Assembly: GCA_020726505.1 (NCBI GenBank)
Contig: JAHLEZ010000014.1
Span: 2,170,001 to 2,234,000, forward strand
Source of the DNA: Leptodontidium sp. MPI-SDFR-AT-0119
Lineage: Eukaryota; Ascomycota; Leotiomycetes; Helotiales; Leptodontidiaceae
Reading direction: 5' to 3'
DNA: 64,000 nt
Shown here: positions 21,201 to 32,620 of the stretch, piece after piece
Layout: each line of letters opens with the position of its first letter
Position numbering within the stretch: position 1 is the stretch's first letter
Made by a program: the position numbers and the translations under genes
The notes under the pieces: model-generated
The model's input: only the letters and a program-made list of their open reading frames with translations
Database searches by the model: none
Told to the model about the DNA's origin: nothing

Positions 21201-21262
21201 ACAGAATCCCCAAACATCAAGTACTTTCTTTCCCAGCCCGCATTACGTATTCGCATGGGAAG
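18219..21262. other. 3-kb A/T-rich gene-free stretch
   Basis: Between the quercetinase-like and intradiol dioxygenase genes. From about 18900 to 21140 the base composition is visibly richer in A and T than in flanking genes, and the longest frames are 60-70 codons. There are no terminal repeats, transposase motifs or reverse-transcriptase motifs that I can see. It may be heavily mutated old repeat DNA, but that is not demonstrated. Confidence 0.4.
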
Positions 21263-22594
21263 CTAAGAACAAGAGTCACCGACACTGGATGGTACGGCTG
21301 ACTCAGATGGCACAGCACCGGATGACATAGATCCAGAAGGCATAACTCCACCAGATGCTGCAGCCCCATCACCACCAGACGATTCGCCATTACTCGTCGA
21401 CTCAACACCACCACTCTCATAGTAAGTAGCAGCAGCACTGATAGTACTCGACAGCGTCGTATTCACACCAAGCGTCAACCAAGCCAAAAGCCCATCTTGC
21501 AGAGAATCCCCAAGCATGACATAGTTGAAGACGGGATCACTGCTCGCAGCCTCGACAGCGAAGACGCGATCATCCGCATTGGAGGTGACAGTTTGAGTGT
21601 TGGTGTTGTACGGTGCTAGGAGTTCGACCTGGTCGCGGATAGACTGGTCCCAGAATGTCTGTCCGATGTGCCCGGCTGTGAGGTCGTAGACTGTTCCGTT
21701 GTCGCGGACTGTGGCGTTCATGTGTAGGATTGTGTGGATGTGCGTTGCGCGGCCAGTGTAGTGGCCTGCGAAGAGGGTGTCGAAGGAGGCTACACCGTCT
21801 GAATCGGTTGGCTGGAGACCTCGGAGGAAGATCTCGTTGAGGACGGATACATCGTCGGTGTTGCCATTGCCGGACATGGTTGTACCTGAATAGACACCGG
21901 TGGAGTTGCAATCTTCATGAATTAGTTGACAATACTATGGGTTTTTGAGATGGATGAGCATCTTACTGAATATCTCAAAGTACTTGCCGACGACTGGTTC
22001 ACACGTCTCTACGTCCAATATCTGGAAGTCATAGTGGACAGGGACACCCACCATTTCATCAACAAGGTTGGTTCGAACATACTCTCCGGCAACATCTAAA
22101 ATCTTGTCAATATGTCCCCCAAGGTCCTGCTAGATTTGGCAAAGAATACAATATGGGCCACTCTCGCCCTCAGGTGTCAAAACACAAGAACCATTGGAAG
22201 CAAAGATAGTTGTCTCTGCAGTATCCAATGTATATCCGAGCTCGGTGGAGTTATGATCGGTAGCAAGGACTGAAGCCAAATCACGCGCTGAAAATTGATA
22301 GCATCAATATCAGCACCGCTTTCGTTTTAAAACACTACGGACAGCTTGGGGCATGGGAAACATACACTTAATGCCACGCTTCTTCATTAGTTCAGCAGCA
22401 ACATCGCTTCGTCTCTGAATTGCCCGTGCTTCAAGGCCACGAGACTTCAACTTTGCAGCACAATGGCTAAGGTCTCTGCTGGTGTATTGGAACATCGCCT
22501 CTCTCACAGCGATCTCGCGGTCGAGATCATGGTTTCCGTGAGCAGAGACGACCGCGGCGGAGAGGACGGTGACGGCGATGGTAGAGAAATGCAT
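21263..22594 (-). CDS. Secreted intradiol ring-cleavage dioxygenase
   Basis: A non-haem Fe(III) enzyme that cleaves catechol-type rings between the two hydroxyl carbons. The exons are 22366-22594, 22150-22287, 21967-22095 and 21263-21912, giving 381 residues, with phase 1 at all three introns. The signal peptide is MHFSTIAVTVLSAAVVSAHG. Across the second splice the frame gives GPYYVAGEYVR, which supplies the first Tyr ligand. GHYTGRATHIHTILH supplies the second Tyr and the two His ligands, so all four iron ligands are present. The usual W-H before CNSTGVYSG is F-N here (EIFNCNSTGVYSG). The C-terminus is a low-complexity Ser/Gly/Pro tail of about 45 residues. Extracellular action on plant phenolics or lignin fragments is expected from the family. 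Confidence 0.9.
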
Positions 22595-22652
22595 CTTGAG
22601 AGGTCTTCGGTGAAGCGAAAGAATGAAAGCGTTGAGATAGGTTACTAGGAAA

Positions 22653-22677
22653 GGAAATAGAGATAGAGATAGAGATG
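22653..22677 (+). repeat. AGATAG hexanucleotide microsatellite
   Basis: About four AGATAG units, continuing as imperfect GATCGA/GATGAG units to about 22716. Confidence 0.75.
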
Positions 22678-23963
22678 AAAAATAATGAGATCGAGATCGA
22701 GATGAGGATGAGGATTTATTTTACCGTGCCTAGAAACGCCTTGTTATAAACATCTTACCTACACATGATGTTGATGGTTCAGAGCACCATCCCCTAATTC
22801 CTCAACGTACTCTTCCCATCGACGATATCCACAGCAGTGTCATAAGAATACGCGTCCCTTGAGGTCATGATATCCTGGAAGCTGGCTATGCTATGACATG
22901 GCTCTCTTCGCGCGCACACACACCCTCTCTCTCCAGGGATGGTAGGTGGGCCGGGGAGTCGAACAAACGAACGGAGTCAAGGATAGGGGGTGGTTCGAGA
23001 GACGGATTTCCTCCAATGAGGAAAAATGCTTACGAATCAGATGTTATTCGTCTTGGATTTGCAAGCGATTTTAGGTCGGATACAGCCTTGTATTCTTGCC
23101 CCAGGAAGTTCAGTTGCACGGAGACAGCGAGGGGCTGTATTGGAGTTTCTCCGTTGGATCTCTTTGGGTACGATTCAACCGTCATAAGGCAACGAGAAAT
23201 GCCCCTCGTAAGCTATTGTTTCAGCCTTATTACAGCGATAATAAGCAATACTTGATTAATTATTGAAATATTATTTATTTCGTACACGACTGATACGATT
23301 CGAATACACTTTTTAAAAAAATCTTTAGTATGTCGTTTCATTACGTTAATATTTATATTATAAGCCCTTGTTGAAGTATATTTCTTTAAGTTAATTACTT
23401 GGCGAGTAAAAGCGGCATGCACTGATTTTGGTGTGATATATGTGTGTGCCTCGTAGCCTCATGACGGTTTAATCAATTCCATCTCTTTAGTTGTAGAAAC
23501 AAATGCAAGTAATATCCGTCTAAAGGAGGTACGGCTTCACAGGACCACTGGGAGAAATTCGACAAGGCCTATTTCTAATGAAGCCTCTCTAGATGTCTTT
23601 CCGAAGAAAAGAAACTTGGCGATATCCAAAGGAAAATCCAAAGACAGAGACCGGAAGTCCCTCTACCCTATTAATCTTCATATAACCTACGAACCATTCG
23701 CTATGCCACTGAGGTAGAAATATTTGTCCAGTACACCCCTTACTCGCTTTACTCAATGGCCTGCAAATGTGCCTCTCCACTCCCAGGGCTAAGAGTGTAC
23801 TGCTTCGTCAAATACCCCTCGAAGGGATGAGGGCTCATTTTCAATCCATCGACGGAGGGGAGTACACGTACTCTACCTTCATTCTAGAACGCTGTTTAGT
23901 TGTTTCAAATAAAGCCTATACCAATCAATCACAGCTTGCTCAGGGTTAGCCGTGTCCGAGTTG

Positions 23964-24072
23964 GACTCAAACTCGACCCGGACTAGCCATAACTCGGCCC
24001 GAGTTTTTGGAAAAGTAGGTAAACTACAATACAACTCGCTCAGCTATCCAGGCTCGACTCAAACTCGGCCCG
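23964..24072. repeat. Short dispersed repeat pair with CTCGG-C-CCGAG palindromes
   Basis: GACTCAAACTCGACCCG at 23964-23980 and GACTCAAACTCGGCCCG at 24056-24072 differ by one base. A third partial copy (AACTCGGCCCGAG) lies at 23991-24003. CTCGG and CCGAG form an inverted repeat around one base. Possibly a remnant of a mobile element. Confidence 0.4.
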
Positions 24073-24484
24073 AGGTCTTCGCTGCAAAGCCATCAGACCT
24101 GAAACCGGTAGACGTCCAATTACAGCATTGGAATTTGGAATCGAATTCTGAGTATGAAGCGGCTTTGTCACTACATTGGGATAGAGTCTTCTGGAATAGA
24201 TGGGCTCCTGGTAACTTGTCAGCGCCCGTTACACTAAGGGGGAAATGTATCTCTCGTGGGAAAGATTTCTCACGTACCTTTCAAATGGTGGATATATCGA
24301 TCGACATGGCTGCGTAGAGCGACGCGCGGACCATGAAGGAACTAGGGAGATGACCGCGCTATTCAAACGTCGAAGCCTTTTGGCAGATGACCAATCATGA
24401 CATTGAAATGCCATCACATTCTCATCCAGGATTCCCTTCCCCCAAGCCCGTCAACAAATGACCTCCCAACCAGAACCATGATGT

Positions 24485-26529
24485 TCAGATGAGTTCGAAA
24501 TCCTTCAACTCGACCTCTCCTCTCTCCATAGCTTCGATAGCCTCCCCGAACATGATGCCATCCAGGTAGACACCTCCCAGGAGTTCGAATTGTGTTCCCA
24601 CAGGTCGCAGCAGCAAAGGTGCCGGGCAACCAAGAATAACGCAAACAATGTCTCCGGCCTGTATGTCCTCGTCAAAGAACTTCCCGATAAAACCTTCTGA
24701 CGTTGTGAAGATACGTTCCCAAACTAAGAAGGGTCTATTTAGCGCCGCAAATAACGCCGGGTGGCTCCAATCCGATGTCTTCTGGCAAGTTCTCCACAGC
24801 GCGTCCAAAGCAGTGTCAAAATCCTTGACTGTAATTGACTCATTGCTCACTGTAACTCCGACCTGTAATAGAATATTTTTGGCGCTAGTAAATGCGGTTT
24901 CTGTCCAGTCAACGTCGATGCCCCCATGGTAGTCGACCAAGAGCGTTTTCCACAAGGCCTTAAGAGCGTCCGCTTCTGACCGTGAAGTGGTACCTGACTT
25001 CAACATAACCCAGCAGTTTTCACAGTATTGTAAGAGTGTATTCGTGCACCCCGTATCTGCACTGCTTTCCTCCGAAAGGCTTTGCTCAGTTGAGGAAAAA
25101 TCAGAGGAGGGAGATATGGTTTTAACAGTGGCCCAATGCAAGCCAGCCACTGTTAAAATGGATCGATCGGCCGAGAATGAGGCAACGCAATCCATCTGCG
25201 CGGACGACTGAAAACCGCCAGGATCATCGAGATCCTGGACATCAAATTCGCCACAATCATAGACCAAGAAGCCCGATTTGTATTCCGTATTCCAATCCGG
25301 TGTCCACGTTCTGTTCACGAGAGGCCCCCTCTCACTGCATGCCAACAAAACATTGAGTCGCTTGGTTTGAAGAATGATCTCTGCTACGACGCTGGAATAA
25401 ACGTCTTGAACTGGTGTGTCGTAGTCTACAATCAGCTCGCCAAGTTGTATTACTGGAACACCACTTGGTCCATGGTGAAATCCAAGCATCCCTAGTGTCG
25501 CGTATACCTTGTCTCGTGGATCTGTGCTCGTGGACTGACGGATATGATTTAAATAATATAGCAACGGAAACCTCTCCTTCAGAGCGATGACCCCGCTGAA
25601 AATTGTAGCGGCGCGAATATCGCTCCACTGGCTGATCAGTCGATACTGCAGGGTGTCCCATTCGGAGTATTCCAGAATATCAACCACTTCTGGTCCTTGT
25701 CTCCAAGCAGGCAAATTACAAAATTCCAAATCAAATAGTACATTGTTTGCCGCCATTACTGCCTCTTCGGAAATTTGGTGGCCACCATATTGGAACAAAG
25801 CAATTCCTTTAGCCCCTAAAATGTACTCTTGAAAGATCCAGGCGCGACCAAACCACGGGCTACTAAACACTCGCAAAACGGCAATGTAGGTATGTATGAA
25901 TGATGCCGAAGCCAACAGTTTTGCCGCCCAGGCCTTCAGATTGTCATCATCATCTTCTGTCCTCTGTGCCAAAAGCTCGAGAAAATCAGCGGCGATTTGA
26001 CCATCTTCACAAGTGGGTCCTAGCCACACAACTAGCCGATTGCAATGAGTGTAGATATGGCACATAAGCTGGATTTACTGATTGCGTTCATCGACATCTG
26101 CTTGATTGATACATATAGCATCGATCCAGATCCGTCTGTAATTTCGCATTCGTCGAGGTAAAAGTCGATGCTAAGATGGTTGGGAGATGGCACATGTGGT
26201 AAAATCTTGGCGGAACTGTCTTAACGCAGCTGCTAGGTTGGATCTGATTGCTAGACTCTTGCCATCGATAATGATGGACTCGTTTGCATCCTCGTTGCCC
26301 CATGCATACGAAAGCGCTTCATATTTTGGGAGGTTGTTACGGAAACATGAATGATTTTACCGGAGATGACGTCGGCGTGCTTGGATTTGGGACTTGTTGG
26401 AAGATGGAGCTTGAGGATTCTGATCTCTCCTGGTTTTAGAGGGCGGTATTGGTAATGCCCACCTGTTGAGCCAAGCCTGGTCACTGGTGGGTTGTTGAAG
26501 ATACGGCGTGATGGCGTTGGAGGTACCAT
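24485..26529 (-). pseudogene. HET-domain (heterokaryon incompatibility-like) gene, probably disrupted
   Basis: HET proteins act in fungal non-self recognition and cell death. The N-terminal signature is split over frames: YRPLKPGEIRILKLHL (frame A) starts near 26455, and YEALSYAWGNED (frame B) lies near 26330-26300. RIWIDAICINQADVDERNQ follows, then MCHIYTHCNRLVVWLG and FSSPWFGRAWIFQEYILG. Breaks: a one-base frame change near 26338-26341, although a 44-bp intron that removes the KYE residues is an alternative. In-frame TAG at 26171-26173 may lie in an 81-bp intron (26136-26216) with a poor donor. In-frame TAA at 26075-26077 between DERNQ and IQLMCHIY cannot be removed by a plausible intron. 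The remaining frame from 26065 to 24485 (526 codons) is open. The stops fit C-to-T decay. Confidence 0.65.
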
Positions 26530-27304
26530 TTTCTTGCGGTATTGGTCTTGTCGCTGGTGGCTCGCCTGGGGAAAGGTCCATCGTGGGTTGGACGAGGGCA
26601 GCGAGAGACTACAGGAAGGTAGCGCTCACAGCCTGAGCAGCAGCCTTGTGAATGATTGCACCTTTTCCCACCGAGGTGGTGAGCGATACAGAGATGGTGA
26701 TTAGAGGAGATGTGAGAAGATTATTGATATGTCCAACGAGGGTGGTAGATGGCTGGATACAGAATATGAATGACTTGCTGACAGGACGAGGTTGTGAGAA
26801 TGGAATGAGGCTGGCGGCAGACAGCGCGCTAAGAAGACCAATGAAAGGCTGAGATAAACCACGACTGCGGTGGCCAAACGATTGTAGAACCGCCCGAAGA
26901 ATCAAATGCACAAGCCAAAAAAACAAAACAAGAAAAGAACGAAATAACGTTTAGCAGGCACTTGCCACTTGTGCTGAGCTTTTGTTCTTTGGATATATGG
27001 GCAATAAGCAAGCAATCCTCGAAATCTTCAAGGATAACATCGAGGTGGCATCTTGGCGTATAACCGGACTAAAACCTCCATAGTTCTGGGAACACTATCC
27101 AATCGTCCCAGGATAGCATTCTCTAGGAGTAGAATCTGTTCCCATTATCATAGCCGTAGCATTTTTATACACTTTGTGATTTGTGACGATCATCCACGTC
27201 CCCTAGGTATCCATGCCTTACAAGAAGCCTTGTTCTCTATCATACACCTCCATCATCCACCCCGATTTTCATCATAACCTATCGATCCATTGCCCCGTGT
27301 ATGC
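26530..27304. other. Intergenic region without recognised gene
   Basis: Lies between the HET remnant and Tim9. Frames up to about 105 codons on both strands show no family resemblance. Confidence 0.35.
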
Positions 27305-27905
27305 TTATCTGCCCGGTGGAGGTTGGCTCATCATCTGTGCCTGTTGTTCCTGGAATCTCTGGCTGATCCGCTCGCTACCCGCCATGAACTTCTGTACGCA
27401 TCGAGTGACGCAGCCGGTCTCGCGCTGGATGAGGGATTTGGTGGTGAAGTCGTCGATGCAGGAGTCGAAGCAGTGGGATACGAGGTTGGAGAACATCTGG
27501 GGAGGTGAATGTTAGTTTGGATTAGGGAGATGGGAAGGGCCGGGTCCGTCGTTGAGTCTACAGAACAGGACTCTCGAACAATCTGCTAGCCATATGACAA
27601 TTGAGGTCATGCATGCTGAATGCAATGCAGTATTTCATGCTCTGATGAACCTCCGTGCAACTCTGACAGAAGTTTCGAAGGTATTGTAGTCTTAGAAACC
27701 ATCGAGGAAGCTTCGCATTGACCCGCCAATTGTTTGTTCCATTCTTCCAAAGACTCCAAGGAGATATATACTCACGCCCATGAATTCCTTCATCTGCTTG
27801 CGCTCCATTCGAGATTGGAACTCTCTCTGTTCTGAAGCCGTAAGTCTGTTGAGGGTGGTTAGCTAGCTCATCCATCTGCTCTCTCGGGATTGCCTACCCT
27901 TCCAT
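27305..27905 (-). CDS. TIM9: Mitochondrial intermembrane-space chaperone Tim9
   Basis: A small Tim protein that forms a hexameric chaperone with Tim10 and carries hydrophobic carrier precursors across the intermembrane space to TIM22. The three exons are 27898-27905 (8 nt), 27776-27845 and 27305-27496, giving 89 residues, close to the usual 87-90. The twin Cx3C motif (CFDSC, 15 residues, CVTRC) is intact for the two disulphides. N-terminal [20 protein letters not shown] and then MKEFMGMFSNLV, and the C-terminal [12 protein letters not shown], match fungal Tim9 rather than Tim10. The second intron (279 bp) is long for this window. The tiny first exon carries only MEG-. Confidence 0.93.
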
Positions 27906-28204
27906 CTTGGCTGATCTCGAGTACTGTTGGTTGCGGGGAGTGGGAATCGATGGGTATGCCTCTGTGTTGACCTTTGAATTGGGGTTGATTGTTTGATGAG
28001 GCTGAGATGTAGCTCGCAAGCTCCTCTCTTGCTTCTCAAATCGCTGTCACGCCTACAGAATTTAAGCGACTCTTGGCATTTTATCGGGGCTAAACTTTGT
28101 TTTTCGCCGACCTGCTGAGAGACACAACAACCTGGAAGTGAAAGACAAGGATGGAAATCCCCAGAGACTGCCCGGAGACTGGGGCAAAGCTGACAGAGGG
28201 GAAT

Positions 28205-28218
28205 CTCTTCTTCTTCTT

Positions 28219-28248
<30 letters not shown>
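28205..28248 (+). repeat. TTC trinucleotide microsatellite
   Basis: About 14 uninterrupted TTC units about 300 bp upstream of Tim9. Confidence 0.9.
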
Positions 28249-28249
<1 letters not shown>

Positions 28250-28258
28250 TTAGGTTGG

Positions 28259-28302
28259 CATCAGCATCAGCATCAGCATCATCAGCCCAGCAGCAGCAGC
28301 AC
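28259..28302 (+). repeat. CATCAG and CAG microsatellite
   Basis: Tandem CATCAG units passing into CAG units, directly after the TTC tract. Confidence 0.8.
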
Positions 28303-29657
28303 CGGAAAGCTGGATAGGACCGTGATATGACGTCGGGCCAGCCGCTTGGTTTGGGTGCGTGTGGAAGGACATGCAGCAAGCCCAGGCAAGGTAGGGGTAT
28401 CAAGGTAGATTTTGATTATCTGTGAGTCTTGTAGTCTTGTACTATTATCAAATGATACCGGTGCAAATCTTGGTATCCTCCTGTAAGCGGCTTTGCCTCT
28501 TGTCTCGTCTCCTGTCCATTTGTGTATCCGTCGTACCTACACTTGACACAGTTGCGTTGCCTTGCCCCCTGGAATATATATTCTCATTACATAGCCACGC
28601 CACGTTTCCACGTTGCCCATCGTATCCCCATGGAGCAATGGATGAGATGCAGGCACAAGACACAAAACCGTTGCGTGGTGACTCTAAATATGGAAAAGGC
28701 CGCCTCCCATTGACCTGGCTGCCTTCCTTTGCCTTGGCTATCCATAGTTGTACTAAAGCTTACTACCTAGGTAGCAATAGTTCTGGTTCACTTGTGCTTG
28801 CTGTCTTGGAATCAAGCCCGACTTGGGAGTGAATGGCCAAGAGCGCTACAACACCAAACCTCCACAAAGACTCTGCAACATTTGTTTTGTCCAATACATT
28901 GTTGTGAATCCCCTAGACACATTTTGCTGGCTGCATAATTCCATGCTCATCCCCATCCCCCTCCATTGCCGCAGCAGGATCAGCAGCATTAGGAGGGTCA
29001 GCAGGCACTCCAGATTCTAGAGGTGGCTCTGCCCTCTCGCTGCTCTCTGCTTGGGTGGCTCTGGCTCACATTTAACAGGGCGGCACTAGGCGGGTTAGGG
29101 ATCCGTAGCGGCGCCTCTGATGAGAGTCCAGTTCTAGTCCAGCTCAACTTGAACATCATCTCGCTCACCTCACCGAACTTCACATCACATCCCTCGAACT
29201 TCACAACTGAACAGTTTGCGATACTGGCAGCATCCAAGACAACTCGGTCGTGCACGACGCAGCCTTCGATCTCCTGTCCTGTCCTCACCCGCATTGTCTC
29301 AGCTTTCGATTCTCCTGCCGCACCGGCCTTGCATTGAGCGCTTGCTTCACACCCCTCGGTCGCGTCTGGTTCTTTGCGCCCAGCGATCGCCAGCCTTCAA
29401 TTCACAACTTTCTGGCAGACGTCTAGCCGAGCTCAAGAAATCGTGTCGCGTACTGAGCTGAATTGTTGGCCTTGGAAAAGATTCACTGAACGTCTCGAAC
29501 TCTTTCCTGCGATAGGCTTCGAATCCTAGATCCAACCCCCAGCCTGGGAAGACGAGCACCTTGTCCAGGCCTGTCGGGCCACCGCGACTCTCCTTCCGCT
29601 GGGAAACCATATAGACACCATACTGGCGACTGGCAGATTGGGAAGCTCGCGTTCAAT

Positions 29658-32620
29658 ATGACTACAGACGCCCCAGCCCCGGGGAGCGCACAGCAACCGT
29701 TCGCACACCCACAGCCTGCTCCTGTCGCCCATACAATACCGGCAGCATCTCCCCCAACGAAGCAGAGCTTGAAGAGCTGGTGGAAGACTTTCAGCAAACC
29801 GCCACCAAAGAATCAGGAACATAATGGTAATTCCCCATTCTCTTGGTACCCTGTCGCAAGTCCATTTCGTTCCGAGCAAAATTACTACACAGGCAGCCTT
29901 GTCCTCAATTTACACTCCAATACGCAAGGCATGTTCAAAGAGAATCCTATGGAAACAGAGACTCCAATTGCAGATGGGGTGTCTGGAGAGGAACAAGTGA
30001 GCCACGACATCCTGTCCTCCAGCAGGTGCGGCGCACCCAAGAGCCTCACTACAACTCCAATGAATACCCCAGATTCCATACCAAGAAGAAGATTTTCAAG
30101 CTATATACCAGGGGTTGAGCGTCATCTGGAGCGTAGTTTACGCACAGAGAGAAGACGTGTAGGAACCAACCAGCCCGCAATCTTCAAAGAACAAATGTGT
30201 GAAGTCATCACTACAGCAACTAGCTGCTCAAAATCAAGTGAAAGAAGCGAAATCAAAACCCCTGGTTCGCAGGGCAGACGTCATGCATCTTTCTCCAGCG
30301 CTGTCAAACTTATGAAAAACATACTCAAGACAAATGCTAAGACAAAACTTGCAGCTCCCCCTCCCACAGGAATATTTGGTGTACCTCTTCGTCAGAGTAT
30401 CACCTACGCGAATGTTGCCATTTCATTGGTTGATGCGGAAGGACGAAGCTATATTTATGGCTATGTACCAATTGTCGTAGCTAAGTGTGGAGTGTATCTG
30501 AAAGAGAAAGGTACGTGTGGTATTGTTCAAGGCACTTCCAGCTCTATGTATAGAGCCCAGTCGCTAACATTTCGAAAGCAACTAATGTTGAAGGGATCTT
30601 TCGACTTAGTGGGTCTGAGAAGCGCATCAAGGAACTCCGTACCATCTTCGACTCCCCAGATAGATATGGAAAGGGATTGGATTGGGCAGGATACACAGTT
30701 CACGATGCTGCAAATGTTCTGAGGAGATATCTCAATCAGCTGCCTGAACCAATTGTTCCTCTGGATTTATACGACAGATTCCGGCAACCCCTGAAAGGCT
30801 TTACTAAGCAAGCAGTTGGAGATGCCGACGGACCGCAACTCTCTGAAGACTTTGATGCTGATAAGGCTATTGTTACATATCAGCAACTGATCACCGAGCT
30901 TCCACCACTCAACCGCCAACTTCTGTTATACATCCTCGACTTACTGGCAGTATTTGCTTCAAAGTCAGATGAAAATCGCATGACCTCGGCAAATCTTTCA
31001 GCGATCTTCCAGCCAGGCATGCTTTCACATCCAATTCATGATATGGAACCAGAGCAATATCGTCTGAGTCAGGACGTTCTTATCTTCCTGATTGAGAACC
31101 AGGACCACTTTTTGATTGGCATGAGGGGCACTGCTGCAGATGAGCAAACGGTGGCTGATGTGCAGAATGGAGGGACTCCACCTCCAGGAACTCCAAACAC
31201 ACCTGGGAAGACAAAGACGGATGTTGCAAGAACCGCTTCCAATGCCAGTGCAGGAGCAGACAGTGTGCGAAAGTTTGGAGGAGTTCGAAGAAATGTCTCA
31301 GTATCTTCGCGTCACTCCAAGCAATCAAACGGTGCTCCAAGTCCAGCAAGCCCAGCTTATGGCCCACCTTTGACGCATTCACCAAGCGGAGGCATCCATC
31401 GAAGCAATACCGTTCCTTCGAAACGATCTCCAGGATTACCATCAAATCGATTACAGAAGAATTCCGGGTCCCCTTCACCTACGGCAACTGCATTCATGCC
31501 AAACTCACATGCCGCTCCTCGTGGACTCTCACCTGCAGCTGCAAGCTCAACAAACCGTAGTGTCTCGCCGTCGACTCCTGGAGCCCCCGCTGCTCTCGGA
31601 ATATCAAGCATAGCACCTTCAACACACGCAGCATCTGTAACGAGCCAGGAGAGACTTCTTGGGGACCAAGCTACCACACCCACCACGCCTCGAAATATCT
31701 CGAACCTATTCCAGAGGTCACCAACAACCGAAAGTGAGAAGAAGCAGCCCAACAAGCTCAGAAAGAAGCGACTACCAGGTAGCTCGAATCCCAGCGCGCA
31801 AAGCTCCACTCAGTCCCTACACAGTCAGGACCAATCCTCTCCTGCTCTTCGTGCCACCCGTCTTGCCAATGATGTTGCAGCCCATCCACAATTGGAAAGC
31901 ATCCCATCTGCGAACCCTACCCTGTCCAACACTCAAGCCACACCTCCTGCTACTGATCCTCCTCAAGCTGACCCGTCTGGCCACCAGTTCCCAATTAAAC
32001 CCGAGGAGCTACATCAAGCGTCAGACAACACGTTGAAGCCGACGTCGCCAACTGGCTCGTTGAGGTCTCGATCATCGTTCAATGACCAATCGGATGCCGA
32101 TCATCATGAGGATGCTGCTGCTGTTGCAGAACAGAGAGAGAAGCGGTCACGATGGAGAATATCACGACATCACCGAGATACTTCTCAACTTGGCAACGCT
32201 TTGACACCAAAGAAAGCCATCGGATCAGAAACCGGTGCAGGAGCGAGTAGCAGTTCTGTTGGGAGCTCGTCACGTCCTCGGAAAAGCTTTACTGCTGATA
32301 CCATCCCAGCCAGCTCTGACTCAACTCTGATTGGCGCCCACCCTCAGTCAAGCCATGATGGATCAGCTGCAGGTGACGAGAAGAAAGGGCCTTTGGGTTG
32401 GATCAAGAACAAGATGCGTGAGAAGCGAGATGAGATCAAAGAGAAGGAGGCCGAAAAGGAGCGCAACAAGAGCCCGCCTGCTTCAACCGATCGCATTGCA
32501 TCAGCTTTTTCGTCAAGAGGCAAGAGCGTGGACATCAGAAGACCAGAGAATCCAGAACGACCACTCGAGGAGCCTGCTACGCCACAAGTACCAGAAGTTC
32601 CGCAAAACCCTCAACGATAA
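29658..32620 (+). CDS. Sac7/Bag7-type Rho GTPase-activating protein
   Basis: A GAP for Rho1-type GTPases, acting in actin and cell-wall integrity signalling. A certain intron is 30511-30578. The GAP domain includes GIFGVPLRQSITYANV and GYVPIVVAKCGVYLKEKA. The arginine finger is in EGIFRLSG, followed by LPEPIVPLDLYDRF and RMTSANLSAIFQPGML. The C-terminus is long, Ser/Pro-rich and disordered, ending in a basic Lys/Glu helix (GWIKNKMREKRDEIKEKEAE). The N-terminal structure is ambiguous. Splicing 29827-30369 (543 bp, GTAATT...CCCACAG) joins EHN-GIFGVPL as in related proteins (783 residues). But that segment has no stop and is a multiple of three, so an unspliced form of 964 residues, or one lacking only 29827-29892 (66 bp), is also in frame. 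The ATG at 29658 is the first good start. Confidence 0.88.

Larger units (their letters stand above)
22595..24484. other. Gene-free stretch with short repeats
   Basis: Holds a GATAGA/GATCGA tract just upstream of the intradiol gene, A/T-rich DNA at about 23220-23420, and a short GACTCAAACTCG(A/G)CCCG repeat pair near 23964-24072. No frame resembles a known protein. Confidence 0.35.
27906..29657. other. Intergenic region between Tim9 and RhoGAP genes, with microsatellites
   Basis: Divergent promoters for Tim9 (-) and the RhoGAP gene (+). It holds a TTC repeat and CATCAG/CAG repeats. The rest shows no recognisable gene. Confidence 0.35.

Noticed and set aside
29658..32620. Shadow frames on both strands of the RhoGAP gene
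   Set aside because: They are fully explained by the strongly biased Ser/Pro codons of the real frame and show no domain.
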